Assembly (NCBI RefSeq): GCF_902497785.1
Contig: NZ_CABVHK010000013.1
Coordinates: 1-64,000, forward strand
DNA: 64,000 nucleotides
Direction of reading: 5' to 3'
DNA from: Pseudomonas fluorescens
GTDB lineage: Bacteria; Pseudomonadota; Gammaproteobacteria; Pseudomonadales; Pseudomonadaceae
The position numbers were made by a program, and so were the translations under genes. Positions 25,033 to 33,575 of this stretch are shown piece after piece (position 1 is the stretch's first letter; the number at the start of each line of letters is the position of its first letter). Below the pieces are notes generated by a model. The model was not told the origin of the DNA, did no database searches, and saw only the letters and a program-made list of their open reading frames with translations.

Positions 25033-26474
25033 GCCAACCCATGAGCCGCAAACAACAATTGCTCAAGCGCCACCGGCGCAACAAACGCATCGGCCTGTTG
25101 ATCGCCTTGGTGCTATTGATTGCGATCGGCGTGCTGGTGGTCTGGTGGCTGCCGTTGGTGTTGGCCCTGTTGGGCTGGATCGCTCACGAGGCGTGGTTCG
25201 CTGACCATCTGTTTTACTCCCCCGGTGACGACTACGAATACAGCTTCGCGCCCTATACCCAGCAACCCAAGGTGCACCTCGACGGCGAGCGCTTGCGGCT
25301 GGATGAAGGCGTCATGTTGGTGGATGACGCCACGCTGGTGTTGGCCCTGCGGATAAAAAGCACCTGGCTGGGGCGCTTTATCGACCCGGCAATCGAGTTG
25401 TCAGGCGGGGATCACCCTGACCGGCAAACCTTCGAGCGGGGTGTCAACGGGCTGCGCTATCTCAATCTCTCGGGGCAGGCGCAGGTCCTGTCGCGGGGCG
25501 AACTGCGTCTGCTCGGACGTTTCTGCCGGGTGTCCGGCGAGCCCGTGCTTCGCGCATTTGAGCAGCCGGATTATCGCCATCAGCGGGTCATGGTGATCGC
25601 CCCTCATGCCGACGATGCCGAGCTGGCGGCCTACGGCTTATACAGTCAGGCCAAAGAAGCGTGGATCGTGACGCTGACCGCCGGTGAAATCGAAGCCGAA
25701 CATTATCAGCAAATGGGATTGGGCAAAGTCGACGCGTCGCGCCTCAAGGGTCGTCTGCGCGCCTGGGACAGCATTGCTGTACCGCGCTGGGCCGGGGTGC
25801 CCGAAGCCAATTGCGTGCAGTTAGGCTACTTTTGCCTGCAATTGGCCGCGATGCGCGCTGCGCCGACGCAACCGGTAGGTTCGCGTGAGGCGGAGATGGA
25901 CGATATCCGCCTGTTCCGTCAGTTCAATCCCATCGCATTGCCTGGCGACGTCGATGGACAGCCGACCTGGAATAATTTGCTGGCCGATCTGCGCGCGTTA
26001 TTGCTGCGAGCCCGCCCTGAAGTCATCGTACTGCCGCACCCGACGCTGGACCCTCATCCCGACCACATCTGTGCGCAGCAAGCGGTGCTAGAAGCATTGC
26101 GGGGCCTGGAGTGGCAGCCGACCACGTTGCTCGGTTATGCCAACCACTTGCACGACAACGATCGCTGGCCGATGGGGGATGCTGGCCATGGCATCGCACT
26201 GCCGCCAGCCTTTGATTCGTCTGTACCGGTGCAGCCTTACTCGCTGCCGATGCCGCTCGAACTCCAGCGGGCCAAGGCCATGGCGCTGGGCATGATGCAC
26301 GATCTGCAGCCGCGAATGCCGTTCAAGCGGCGAGTGCGTCGGTTCATACAGTGGCTGTTGGCCCGCCGAGTGCCGTCGCTTTACGGAGAGAATGAGTTCT
26401 TCCGCAAGGCCGTCAGGCGCCAGGAGCTTTTCTGGCTTTTGAAGCATGGTGAAACACCTGCAGAGCATCCCTGA
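25029..26474 (+). CDS. dnpA: PIG-L family de-N-acetylase, DnpA-like
   Basis: 481 aa. An N-terminal membrane anchor (about 16-45, rich in Leu/Ile/Val/Trp) precedes a PIG-L/LmbE deacetylase domain with the metal-binding motif PHADDAEL (near residue 193) and the distal PHPTLDPHPDHI. The family removes acetyl groups from GlcNAc-type sugars using zinc. The P. aeruginosa homologue (PA5002) was reported to influence fluoroquinolone-tolerant persisters. The substrate is probably a core or surface glycan, by context. It overlaps the mig-14-like gene in ATGA. Confidence 0.88.
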   Translation: MSQPMSRKQQLLKRHRRNKRIGLLIALVLLIAIGVLVVWWLPLVLALLGWIAHEAWFADHLFYSPGDDYEYSFAPYTQQPKVHLDGERLRLDEGVMLVDDATLVLALRIKSTWLGRFIDPAIELSGGDHPDRQTFERGVNGLRYLNLSGQAQVLSRGELRLLGRFCRVSGEPVLRAFEQPDYRHQRVMVIAPHADDAELAAYGLYSQAKEAWIVTLTAGEIEAEHYQQMGLGKVDASRLKGRLRAWDSIAVPRWAGVPEANCVQLGYFCLQLAAMRAAPTQPVGSREAEMDDIRLFRQFNPIALPGDVDGQPTWNNLLADLRALLLRARPEVIVLPHPTLDPHPDHICAQQAVLEALRGLEWQPTTLLGYANHLHDNDRWPMGDAGHGIALPPAFDSSVPVQPYSLPMPLELQRAKAMALGMMHDLQPRMPFKRRVRRFIQWLLARRVPSLYGENEFFRKAVRRQELFWLLKHGETPAEHP

Positions 26475-26520
26475 CGTACAAAGCTGCCTAGCATGGCGCT
26501 GTTTCCAGTCTTTACCGTGA

Positions 26521-27414
26521 GTGTTTTCCGTGATCAATCCCACCCCACGTATCTTGTTTTTGATGCCTTACTTTGGCCAATGGCCATTCTGGATGCCGTT
26601 TTTTCTCGAAAGCTGCCGTCGCAATGCCGACATCGACTGGTTGTTCTTCACTGACTGCGGCGTTCCCGAGAATCTGCCACCCAACGTCACCGTCGAAAGC
26701 ATGATGTTCAGCGACTACTGTGGACTGGTATCTCAACGGCTGGGGATCGACTTCGCGCCTGCCCAGGCCTACAAGCTGTGCGACATCAGGCCGGCGATGG
26801 GGCTTATTCATGCCGATCGCCTGGAGGGCTACGATTTCTGGGCTTTCGGCGATATCGACCTGGTGTACGGCGACCTGCGCAGCTACTTCACGGCTGAGCG
26901 GCTCGCTGGCTATGACCTTTACTCCACTCACGAGCGGCGCGTGGCAGGGCATCTCTGTCTGATTCGCAACACTGCCCGCAAGCGTGAGTTGTTCAGGCAG
27001 ATCAAGGATTGGGAAGCACGCTTCACCGACCAGAAACATCACGCGCTGGACGAGGGCGCCTTCAGCCGGATCTTCCTCTGGCGCAAGAATTTTCCCGAGC
27101 CGTTATTCAAGCTGGTGGGCAAGTTCAACCCATGGCGCCGGCGCAGCGAATTCACCGAGGCATTCAGTACGCCGGGTGGCTGCATCAAGTGGCACGACGG
27201 CACGGATGATTTCCCGCACCAGTGGTTTTGGCGCGACGGCCAGCTGACCAATGATCGCGATGGCGATCGCCGGTTTCCGTATTTCCATTTCGTCTGCTGG
27301 AAACGCAACGAATGGCCACAGTTGCCTCAACCCGATCCGGCGCAGATCCGGCGCCTCGCCGCTGAACCTGCGTGGGTCATCGATGCGACTGGATTTCACC
27401 GGGGAGCGTTATGA
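26521..27414 (+). CDS. DUF6625-like glycosyltransferase-type protein
   Basis: 297 aa, start GTG at 26521 (or GTG at 26530). The N-terminus RILFLMPYFGQWPFWMPFFL and the later FGDIDLVYGDLR look like the DUF6625 family, which resembles small nucleotide-sugar transferases; the D-I-D and nearby acids could be a DXD metal site. No signal peptide. It lies between dnpA and ssg, which are adjacent in P. aeruginosa as I recall, so it is an inserted accessory gene. Its stop overlaps the ssg start in ATGA. Function inferred only from family and context. Confidence 0.7.
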   Translation: MFSVINPTPRILFLMPYFGQWPFWMPFFLESCRRNADIDWLFFTDCGVPENLPPNVTVESMMFSDYCGLVSQRLGIDFAPAQAYKLCDIRPAMGLIHADRLEGYDFWAFGDIDLVYGDLRSYFTAERLAGYDLYSTHERRVAGHLCLIRNTARKRELFRQIKDWEARFTDQKHHALDEGAFSRIFLWRKNFPEPLFKLVGKFNPWRRRSEFTEAFSTPGGCIKWHDGTDDFPHQWFWRDGQLTNDRDGDRRFPYFHFVCWKRNEWPQLPQPDPAQIRRLAAEPAWVIDATGFHRGAL

Positions 27415-28565
27415 GTCACAGGTTAAAGGTTCTGCAATTGCAGCCTGACTACAACGTCAAAGCCCATGACTTTGCCGACCTCGCGGAGCAGATCGTCAAG
27501 GCTCTGCCGCAGGATCGCTATGAGGTGACGGCAGCGTTCCTGCGTGGCAAGCCCGGTCCGGGCGAGGCGGTGAGTCGTGCCGCGCGTTCTGTGTATTTCG
27601 AGTTTTCCGACAAGTCGCTCAAGGGTATGCGTCTGCGGGCGATGTGGCAGTTGTACAAGTTTTGCCGCGCGGAAAAATTCGACGTGGTGATCTGCAACCG
27701 CTTCAAGCCGGTGAACATGATGCTGATGCTCAATCGCTGGCTGAAAGTGCCACTGTGCATCGGCATCTCCCACGGTTTTGGCGAGTTCGACCGATTCTAC
27801 CGGCGTCGGCAGACCCAGCGCCTGATCGATCGTCACTGGCGTTTCGTCGGCGTGTCACCGGCGGTCAAACAGTATTTGATGGATTGCAACTGCGGCTTCA
27901 CCGACGCAAATACCTGGGCCATTACCAACGCCATCGATATCGAACAGGCCGAAGCCTTGCAGCACAGCCGCGAGCGCGCCCGTGAACTGCTCGGCATCGA
28001 TCCGTCGGTGCGGTTGATCGGGGCGCTGGGCCGGCTGGTGCCGGTCAAGGGGCACACCTACCTGTTGCAGGCGTTTGCTGCGCTCAAGGACAAGTACCCG
28101 AATACCCAGCTCGCGATCATCGGCGCCGGTCGCGAAGAGTCGCGCCTGGCGGCTGAAATCGAGCGCCTGGGCCTGAGCGGTCGTGCGCACCTGCTGGGCT
28201 TCAAGGAAAACGCCTTGCAGTACGTTCGCGCCTTCGACATATGGACCATGCCCTCGCTGGCCGAAGGTCTGGGGCTGGCTTTGCTGGAAGGCATGAGCGG
28301 TCATCTGCCGGTGATCGCCTCCAACGTGCCGGCGATGCTGCCGCTGATCGAGGGCGCTGGCGGCCTGACGATCACGCCAAAGGATGTTCCATCCCTGGTC
28401 GCTGCACTGGATAACTACCTCGGGCTGTCGGATGACGCGCTCAGGGACAAGGGCGAACAGGCCTACCGTTATCTTCAGGAACAACACGACATCGAGGTGT
28501 TCCGTCAGGAGTACCTCAACCTGATTGACTCCGGCTTGAGCAAGGCCCGCAAGGAACAACCATGA
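27411..28565 (+). CDS. ssg: Cell-surface polysaccharide glycosyltransferase Ssg, family 4
   Basis: 384 aa from the ATG at 27411 (MSHRLKVLQLQPDYNVKAHD). GT-B fold with the donor-site glutamates in EGLGLALLEGMSGHLPVI and the turn GALGRLVPVKGHTYLLQAF. In fluorescent pseudomonads and P. aeruginosa (PA5001), ssg mutants have altered LPS/exopolysaccharide, motility and surface properties. The acceptor sugar is not known from sequence. Four-base overlaps with both neighbours. Confidence 0.88.
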   Translation: MSHRLKVLQLQPDYNVKAHDFADLAEQIVKALPQDRYEVTAAFLRGKPGPGEAVSRAARSVYFEFSDKSLKGMRLRAMWQLYKFCRAEKFDVVICNRFKPVNMMLMLNRWLKVPLCIGISHGFGEFDRFYRRRQTQRLIDRHWRFVGVSPAVKQYLMDCNCGFTDANTWAITNAIDIEQAEALQHSRERARELLGIDPSVRLIGALGRLVPVKGHTYLLQAFAALKDKYPNTQLAIIGAGREESRLAAEIERLGLSGRAHLLGFKENALQYVRAFDIWTMPSLAEGLGLALLEGMSGHLPVIASNVPAMLPLIEGAGGLTITPKDVPSLVAALDNYLGLSDDALRDKGEQAYRYLQEQHDIEVFRQEYLNLIDSGLSKARKEQP

Positions 28566-29446
28566 GTGCCGCACCACCCATCGTCACGGTCATCATCGCA
28601 TCGTACAACCACGCGCCCTATATCGAGGAAAGCATCCTCAGCGTCCTCAACCAGACCTACCCGAACATCGAGTTGCTGGTGGTCGATGATGGTTCCACCG
28701 ATGACAGCGTTGATCGGATCAACGCCTTGCAAGCGATCCACGGCTTCGATTTCCGTGTTCAGCAGAATCAGGGGCTGACCAACACCCTCAACGGTGCCAT
28801 TGCCCGGTCAAAGGGCAGTCTGATCGTGCCGTTCGGTTCCGACGACATCATGCTGCCTGAGCGAATTGCCACGCAGGTGGCGCACATGGATGGCAAACCG
28901 GAAGTGGGCATCTGCGCCGGCAACATCGAGCTGATGGATGCCGAAGGCACCCCGTACCCGGAGTCACGTCAGCGCCGCGATGTGCCGTTTCGCCGCCTGG
29001 ACTTCGAAGACATGTTCCTGGAGCGCAAGCCTTATCCACCGGCACCGACCCTGATGATTCGCCGCGAGGCGCTGGACAAGGTGGGCGGGTTCGATCCGAC
29101 GATTCGCCTGGAGGACTTGCTGATTGAGCTGAAAGTGACCCATGCCGGTTACTTCATCGATGGCTTGAACGTGTTGATGGCGCGTTATCGCAAACACGCG
29201 ACCAACTCCTACAAGAATCACCGCTTCATGATCGACAACATTCTGCGCACCTACGCGCTGTTCAGCGATCACCCGCTGTACGACCACGTGCGCTACAAGT
29301 TTCTCAGCTCGATGTTCCTGAAGACCGCCAATCGTGACCGCGCACTGGCGCGGGAACTGCTGGCGCAGATCCCGTTCAAGGCCTGGAACAAGAAGACCTG
29401 GCGCGGCTTGGGGCGCTTGTATTTCTCGCCGTTGGAGAAGGATTGA
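28562..29446 (+). CDS. wapR: LPS core glycosyltransferase family 2, WapR-like
   Basis: 294 aa, GT-A fold. N-terminal PIVTVIIASYNHAPYIEES and VVDDGSTDDS form the nucleotide site; GSDDIML is the DXD-like metal motif; LEDLLIEL may hold the catalytic base. By position it matches PA5000 (WapR), the rhamnosyltransferase that makes the core form able to receive O antigen. Last plus-strand gene of the operon; a REP pair follows, then the convergent waaL gene. Confidence 0.85.
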   Translation: MSAAPPIVTVIIASYNHAPYIEESILSVLNQTYPNIELLVVDDGSTDDSVDRINALQAIHGFDFRVQQNQGLTNTLNGAIARSKGSLIVPFGSDDIMLPERIATQVAHMDGKPEVGICAGNIELMDAEGTPYPESRQRRDVPFRRLDFEDMFLERKPYPPAPTLMIRREALDKVGGFDPTIRLEDLLIELKVTHAGYFIDGLNVLMARYRKHATNSYKNHRFMIDNILRTYALFSDHPLYDHVRYKFLSSMFLKTANRDRALARELLAQIPFKAWNKKTWRGLGRLYFSPLEKD

Positions 29447-29471
29447 GCTAGCAAGCCTGGCGCTGAACCCC

Positions 29472-29575
29472 CTTGTAGGAGCGAGCTTGCTCGCGATGGA
29501 CTCATAAGCGACGTGGTTATACAGACAACACGCGTAATCGTTGACGTCCATCGCGAGCAAGCTCGCTCCTACAGG
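29472..29575. repeat. REP pair between convergent wapR and waaL
   Basis: TTGTAGGAGCGAGCTTGCTC faces its inverted copy GAGCAAGCTCGCTCCTACAG, about 60 bp apart. Placed between two convergent genes, where it may act as a bidirectional transcript end. Confidence 0.85.
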
Positions 29576-29592
29576 AGGCGGGGGAGCCCGGT

Positions 29593-31446
29593 TCAGTGAG
29601 CTTCGCGGTTAGCCAATACTTGTTTGTGCAATGCATCCACAGCCGATTTCGACGCTGTCACCCCATAACCTTGCAGCAATGCCTGAAAGTGGTCTTCAAA
29701 CAACCAGCGTCGATCGACCGTGTAGCGCTGCATGTGGCGCAGGTTGCGCTGACGCAGTGACAGGCTCAACGAAGAAGGGTAAATACGCAGGTCGGCCACA
29801 TCGATCAGGCCGAACTCGCCATCCTCCAGCACCAACACATTACCCAGATGCAGCGAGCGGAAATACACGCCTCGCTCGTGCAACTGCGCCATGAATTTGC
29901 CAAAGCGCTCCACCAGTGCCTGGCGCACGTCCGGTGCCGTGATCCCTTGCAGGACCTGGCGCAGGGTATGGCCCGGCAGCGGCGTGTAGTGCACAGCACT
30001 GCTGCCATCAGCGAGGCGGTAAAGGTCGAGGATGTGCGGTGTCGGGAAACCCATCTGGCGCAGTCGCTCGCTGTTGACGGCAAAGCGTTCCGAGTACGAA
30101 TTGAAGCTGCCCGAGGTGTACCAGCGGCGAGGCCGGAACAATTTGAGGAAGCTGCCGTCGACCAGGCGCAGAACTTTCGGCCCCAGGCCATCCTCTTCGA
30201 TCACCTGGGCATTGGCGCTCAACGTTTGCAGCGCCGCAGGCGTCAGTTTTTTGATCGACAGCGACAGCAGGCGGCCAGCGCGTTGGTTGATGCTCAACGC
30301 GGCGATCAATGCCAGGGGAATCCACAGCAGGAACCAGTGTTCCTTGGGGCGCGAAATGATCCCGCCGCCTTCGGTCAGGCCCGCGCCGATGCCGAACACC
30401 AGCCAGGTCGAAGCAATGATGAACAGCGGGTTCAGTCGATGGCGCCAACTGCTCAGCAGCGCCCAGGCCTGGAAGAACAGCCACGGGATAAAGCCGAGAA
30501 TGCCGACATAGAAGAGAACGCCCAGGGCAAAACTGTGGGGTTCTGCCAGCGTGTAGCCCAGGCCCGGATCAACGTCCATGCTGGCGTTGTAGCCATGGCC
30601 GATCCACGGGCGTTCGGCAATTTTTTGCAGGACCATCTGCCAGATTTCGAAGCGATACGAGGCGCCTCGGCTGAGGATCATCTCCGACAACAGCACCGTG
30701 ACTGAAGCCCCGCCGACGAGCATGACAGCCAGCAATACCACGGACCGTCGGTTCCAGCACATAAAGCCCAACCACAGTGCCGCCAGTGTCAGGGCAACCA
30801 ACGGTGTCCTGGACCCGGTGGCAATCACCGCCGTGAACATGATCACCAACGCCGGAATACTCAGCCAGAGAATCTGCGGGCGCTTGCAGGTCATGCTTAC
30901 GCTGAGCCAGTAGGCGCAGAAAAAACCGAACAGGTGCGAGCTCAAGAGCGGGTTGTCGAACGCTCCACCGCCAATCAGGCGCATACCCGGCTCATAGAGG
31001 TGGGCGAACATGAGCAGGTCGTAGATTGAAGAGATCAGTCCGACGCTGGCGGCACTGAACAGCAACGGCTGGACGATCTCGCTGCGGTGGCGCACCAGCA
31101 AGTAACATCCAGCGAACAGCATCAACAAGTGCAGCGGAGGCTTGAGCTTGCCGGTGATGCTTCCTTCGCCCGGACTCCAGCAAAGGCTGAGCAATGCCCA
31201 CCCGGCGAATAGCAACAGGGCGATGAAAATCGGCTCGCGCACCAACTCTTTGAATTGGCGGGGGCGCAGACACACTGCAATCAGTGAGGGAATGCTGAAC
31301 AAGGCGTAGTAAAGCTTGTGAAGCAGGTTGCGCTCGGGGAGAAAGAACAGAGCGCTAAGGAGCAAGAGATAGCCGGTCGGAAGAATCCACAGGCAGATGA
31401 AATCGAAAACTCGATTGGACGTGTTGTTGAAACCGCTGACTTGCAT
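29593..31446 (-). CDS. waaL: O-antigen ligase fused to a kinase-like domain
   Basis: 617 aa. Residues 1-400 are a polytopic O-antigen ligase (Wzy/WaaL family): many hydrophobic segments and a large periplasmic loop with SYRFEIWQ and AEPHSFALG, which contain the family's Arg and His. Residues 401-617 are a soluble kinase-like module: GPKVLRLVDGSFLKLFRPRRW, the loop RSLHLGNVLV (H533) and LIDVADLR (D549). In P. aeruginosa waaL (PA4999) and a kinase-like gene (PA4998) are separate neighbours, so the fusion replaces two genes. WaaL ligates O-antigen to lipid A-core in the periplasm; the C-terminal module is probably cytoplasmic. No stop or frameshift is visible at the join. Divergent from msbA. 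Confidence 0.88.
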   Translation of the reverse strand: MQVSGFNNTSNRVFDFICLWILPTGYLLLLSALFFLPERNLLHKLYYALFSIPSLIAVCLRPRQFKELVREPIFIALLLFAGWALLSLCWSPGEGSITGKLKPPLHLLMLFAGCYLLVRHRSEIVQPLLFSAASVGLISSIYDLLMFAHLYEPGMRLIGGGAFDNPLLSSHLFGFFCAYWLSVSMTCKRPQILWLSIPALVIMFTAVIATGSRTPLVALTLAALWLGFMCWNRRSVVLLAVMLVGGASVTVLLSEMILSRGASYRFEIWQMVLQKIAERPWIGHGYNASMDVDPGLGYTLAEPHSFALGVLFYVGILGFIPWLFFQAWALLSSWRHRLNPLFIIASTWLVFGIGAGLTEGGGIISRPKEHWFLLWIPLALIAALSINQRAGRLLSLSIKKLTPAALQTLSANAQVIEEDGLGPKVLRLVDGSFLKLFRPRRWYTSGSFNSYSERFAVNSERLRQMGFPTPHILDLYRLADGSSAVHYTPLPGHTLRQVLQGITAPDVRQALVERFGKFMAQLHERGVYFRSLHLGNVLVLEDGEFGLIDVADLRIYPSSLSLSLRQRNLRHMQRYTVDRRWLFEDHFQALLQGYGVTASKSAVDALHKQVLANREAH

Positions 31447-31561
31447 GCTGGGAGATTCAATCCTGAAGTTGATCGGTCGTTCCGGTGATGGCTATATGAT
31501 ACCGTTTATACCGTCTAACAATAACAGCCTTTATGCGATTGCCAGAACCCTGAGAAAGCTG

Positions 31562-31570
31562 TGCTAAAGT
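31562..31570 (+). promoter_or_regulatory. Extended -10 promoter element of msbA
   Basis: TGCTAAAGT has the TG of an extended -10 element followed by TAAAGT. A possible -35 TTGCCA (31539) is 20 bases upstream, too far for a standard promoter. The ATG of msbA is 30 bp downstream. Confidence 0.45.
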
Positions 31571-31600
31571 CAGCGTCCTTTTTATCGACATTCGCGTGAT

Positions 31601-33403
31601 ATGACCGACTCCAGTCTCTCCGCAAGCCCATCGAGCTTGAAAATCTACTTCCGTCTGCTCGGTTATGTCCGGCCGTACATCAGCCTGTTTCTGATCAGCA
31701 TCGTCGGCTTTCTGATTTTCGCCTCGACGCAGCCAATGCTCGGCTACATCCTTAAATACTTCGTCGATGGCCTGTCCAATCCAGAGGCGGTGCTGTTTCC
31801 CAGTGTCCCGTACCTGCGCGATCTGCAACTGCTGCAAGCCGTGCCGCTGCTGATCATTCTGATCGCTGCCTGGCAGGGGTTGGGATCTTATCTGGGCAAC
31901 TACTTCCTGGCCAAGGTTTCTCTCGGGCTGGTCCATGACCTGCGGGTGCAGTTGTTCAACAACCTGCTGGTCCTGCCCAACCGCTACTTCGACAAGCATA
32001 ACTCGGGTCACCTGATTTCCCGCATCACCTTTAACGTGACCATGGTCACCGGGGCGGCCACAGATGCGATCAAGGTCGTAATCCGTGAAGGCATGACGGT
32101 GATCTTCCTGTTTGCCTCGCTGCTGTTCATGAACTGGAAACTGACACTGGTCATGGTCGCGATCCTGCCGCTGATTGCGCTGATGGTGAGTACCGCGAGC
32201 AAGAAATTCCGCAAGCAGAGCAAGAAGATCCAGGCGGCAATGGGCGACGTGACGCACGTGGCGTCGGAAACCATCCAGGGTTATCGCGTGGTGCGCAGCT
32301 TCGGCGGCGAAGTGTTCGAACAGAAACGCTTCTTCAATGCCAGCCAGGGCAACACCGACAAGCAACTGCGCATGACCCGCACCGGCGCGATCTACACGCC
32401 GCTGCTGCAGCTGGTGATCTACAGCGCCATGGCTGTCCTGATGTTCCTTGTGTTGTACCTGCGCGGCGATGCGTCCGCCGGTGACATGGTCGCCTACATC
32501 ACGCTGGCCGGTCTGTTGCCCAAGCCGATCCGTCAGTTGTCGGAAGTCAGCTCGACCATTCAGAAAGGCGTGGCCGGTGCCGAAAGTATCTTCGAGCAAC
32601 TGGACGTGGCACCGGAAGTCGATACCGGCACCGTCGAGCGCGACGCCGTTAGCGGTCGCCTGGATGTGCGCCACCTGAGCTTTACCTACCCGGACACTGA
32701 GCGTCAGGTGCTCAATGACATCAGCTTCTCGGTCGAACCCGGGCAAATGGTGGCGCTGGTGGGGCGTTCGGGCAGTGGCAAGTCGACCCTGGCCAACCTG
32801 ATCCCGCGTTTCTATCACCATGACAAGGGCGAAATTCTCATCGATGGCGTCGAGGTGGAGCAGTACAAACTGCTGAACCTGCGCAAGCACATCGCCCAGG
32901 TGACCCAGCATGTCACGCTGTTCAGCGATACCGTGGCCAACAACATCGCTTATGGCGACCTGGCTGGCGCGCCGCGTGAAGACATCGAAAAAGCCGCAAA
33001 AGACGCCTACGCAATGGACTTCATCGCGCAATTGCCCCAAGGCCTGGACACTCAGGTCGGCGAGAACGGCGTATTGCTGTCCGGCGGACAGCGTCAGCGC
33101 CTGGCGATTGCCCGCGCCCTTTTGAAGAATGCGCCGTTGCTGATTCTCGACGAGGCCACCTCTGCCCTCGACACCGAGTCGGAGCGACACATTCAGGCGG
33201 CGCTGGATCAGGTAATGAAAGGCCGGACGACGCTGGTCATTGCGCACCGCCTGTCGACTATCGAGAAGGCCGATCTGATTCTGGTCATGGACCAGGGCCG
33301 CATCGTCGAGCGCGGTACGCACGCCGAACTGCTGGCCCAGAACGGCTATTACGCTCGCCTCAACGCCATGGGCCTCGATGCCCCGGCGGAAGACATCGCC
33401 TGA
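31601..33403 (+). CDS. msbA: Lipid A-core flippase MsbA, ABC transporter
   Basis: 600 aa half-transporter that works as an inner-membrane homodimer and flips lipid A-core to the periplasmic leaflet, where WaaL acts. N-terminal six-helix membrane domain (about 25-320), then the ATPase domain: Walker A GRSGSGKST (about 387-395), signature LSGGQRQRL (about 493), Walker B LLILDEATSALD (about 513). A hairpin terminator follows. Divergent from waaL and directly before hldE, as in P. aeruginosa (PA4997-PA4996). Confidence 0.96.
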   Translation: MTDSSLSASPSSLKIYFRLLGYVRPYISLFLISIVGFLIFASTQPMLGYILKYFVDGLSNPEAVLFPSVPYLRDLQLLQAVPLLIILIAAWQGLGSYLGNYFLAKVSLGLVHDLRVQLFNNLLVLPNRYFDKHNSGHLISRITFNVTMVTGAATDAIKVVIREGMTVIFLFASLLFMNWKLTLVMVAILPLIALMVSTASKKFRKQSKKIQAAMGDVTHVASETIQGYRVVRSFGGEVFEQKRFFNASQGNTDKQLRMTRTGAIYTPLLQLVIYSAMAVLMFLVLYLRGDASAGDMVAYITLAGLLPKPIRQLSEVSSTIQKGVAGAESIFEQLDVAPEVDTGTVERDAVSGRLDVRHLSFTYPDTERQVLNDISFSVEPGQMVALVGRSGSGKSTLANLIPRFYHHDKGEILIDGVEVEQYKLLNLRKHIAQVTQHVTLFSDTVANNIAYGDLAGAPREDIEKAAKDAYAMDFIAQLPQGLDTQVGENGVLLSGGQRQRLAIARALLKNAPLLILDEATSALDTESERHIQAALDQVMKGRTTLVIAHRLSTIEKADLILVMDQGRIVERGTHAELLAQNGYYARLNAMGLDAPAEDIA

Positions 33404-33441
33404 GTCCGGTGGCGGGCAGTGCCGGGACGGCCGGGAAAAAT

Positions 33442-33489
33442 CGCAGCCTGAGGTTTGCGAACAGGCACAGGCTGCGGCTTTTTACTTTT
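33442..33489 (+). terminator. Rho-independent terminator of msbA
   Basis: CGCAGCCTG and CAGGCTGCG form a nine-pair stem followed by GCTTTTTACTTTT, 40 bp after the msbA stop. Confidence 0.85.
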
Positions 33490-33532
33490 GGCGCACTCGT
33501 ACATGCCTTGCGCAAGTCCTACGCCAACCCTG

Positions 33533-33541
33533 TGCTAATAT
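33533..33541 (+). promoter_or_regulatory. Extended -10 promoter element of hldE
   Basis: TGTGCTAATAT contains an extended -10 (TG, then TAATAT at 33536-33541), followed by CCCGCCCTTG. It sits after the msbA terminator and 35 bp before the hldE ATG. It closely resembles the region at 21165. Confidence 0.5.
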
Positions 33542-33575
33542 CCCGCCCTTGTTCATTTTGTATGTGGGTTGCTCC

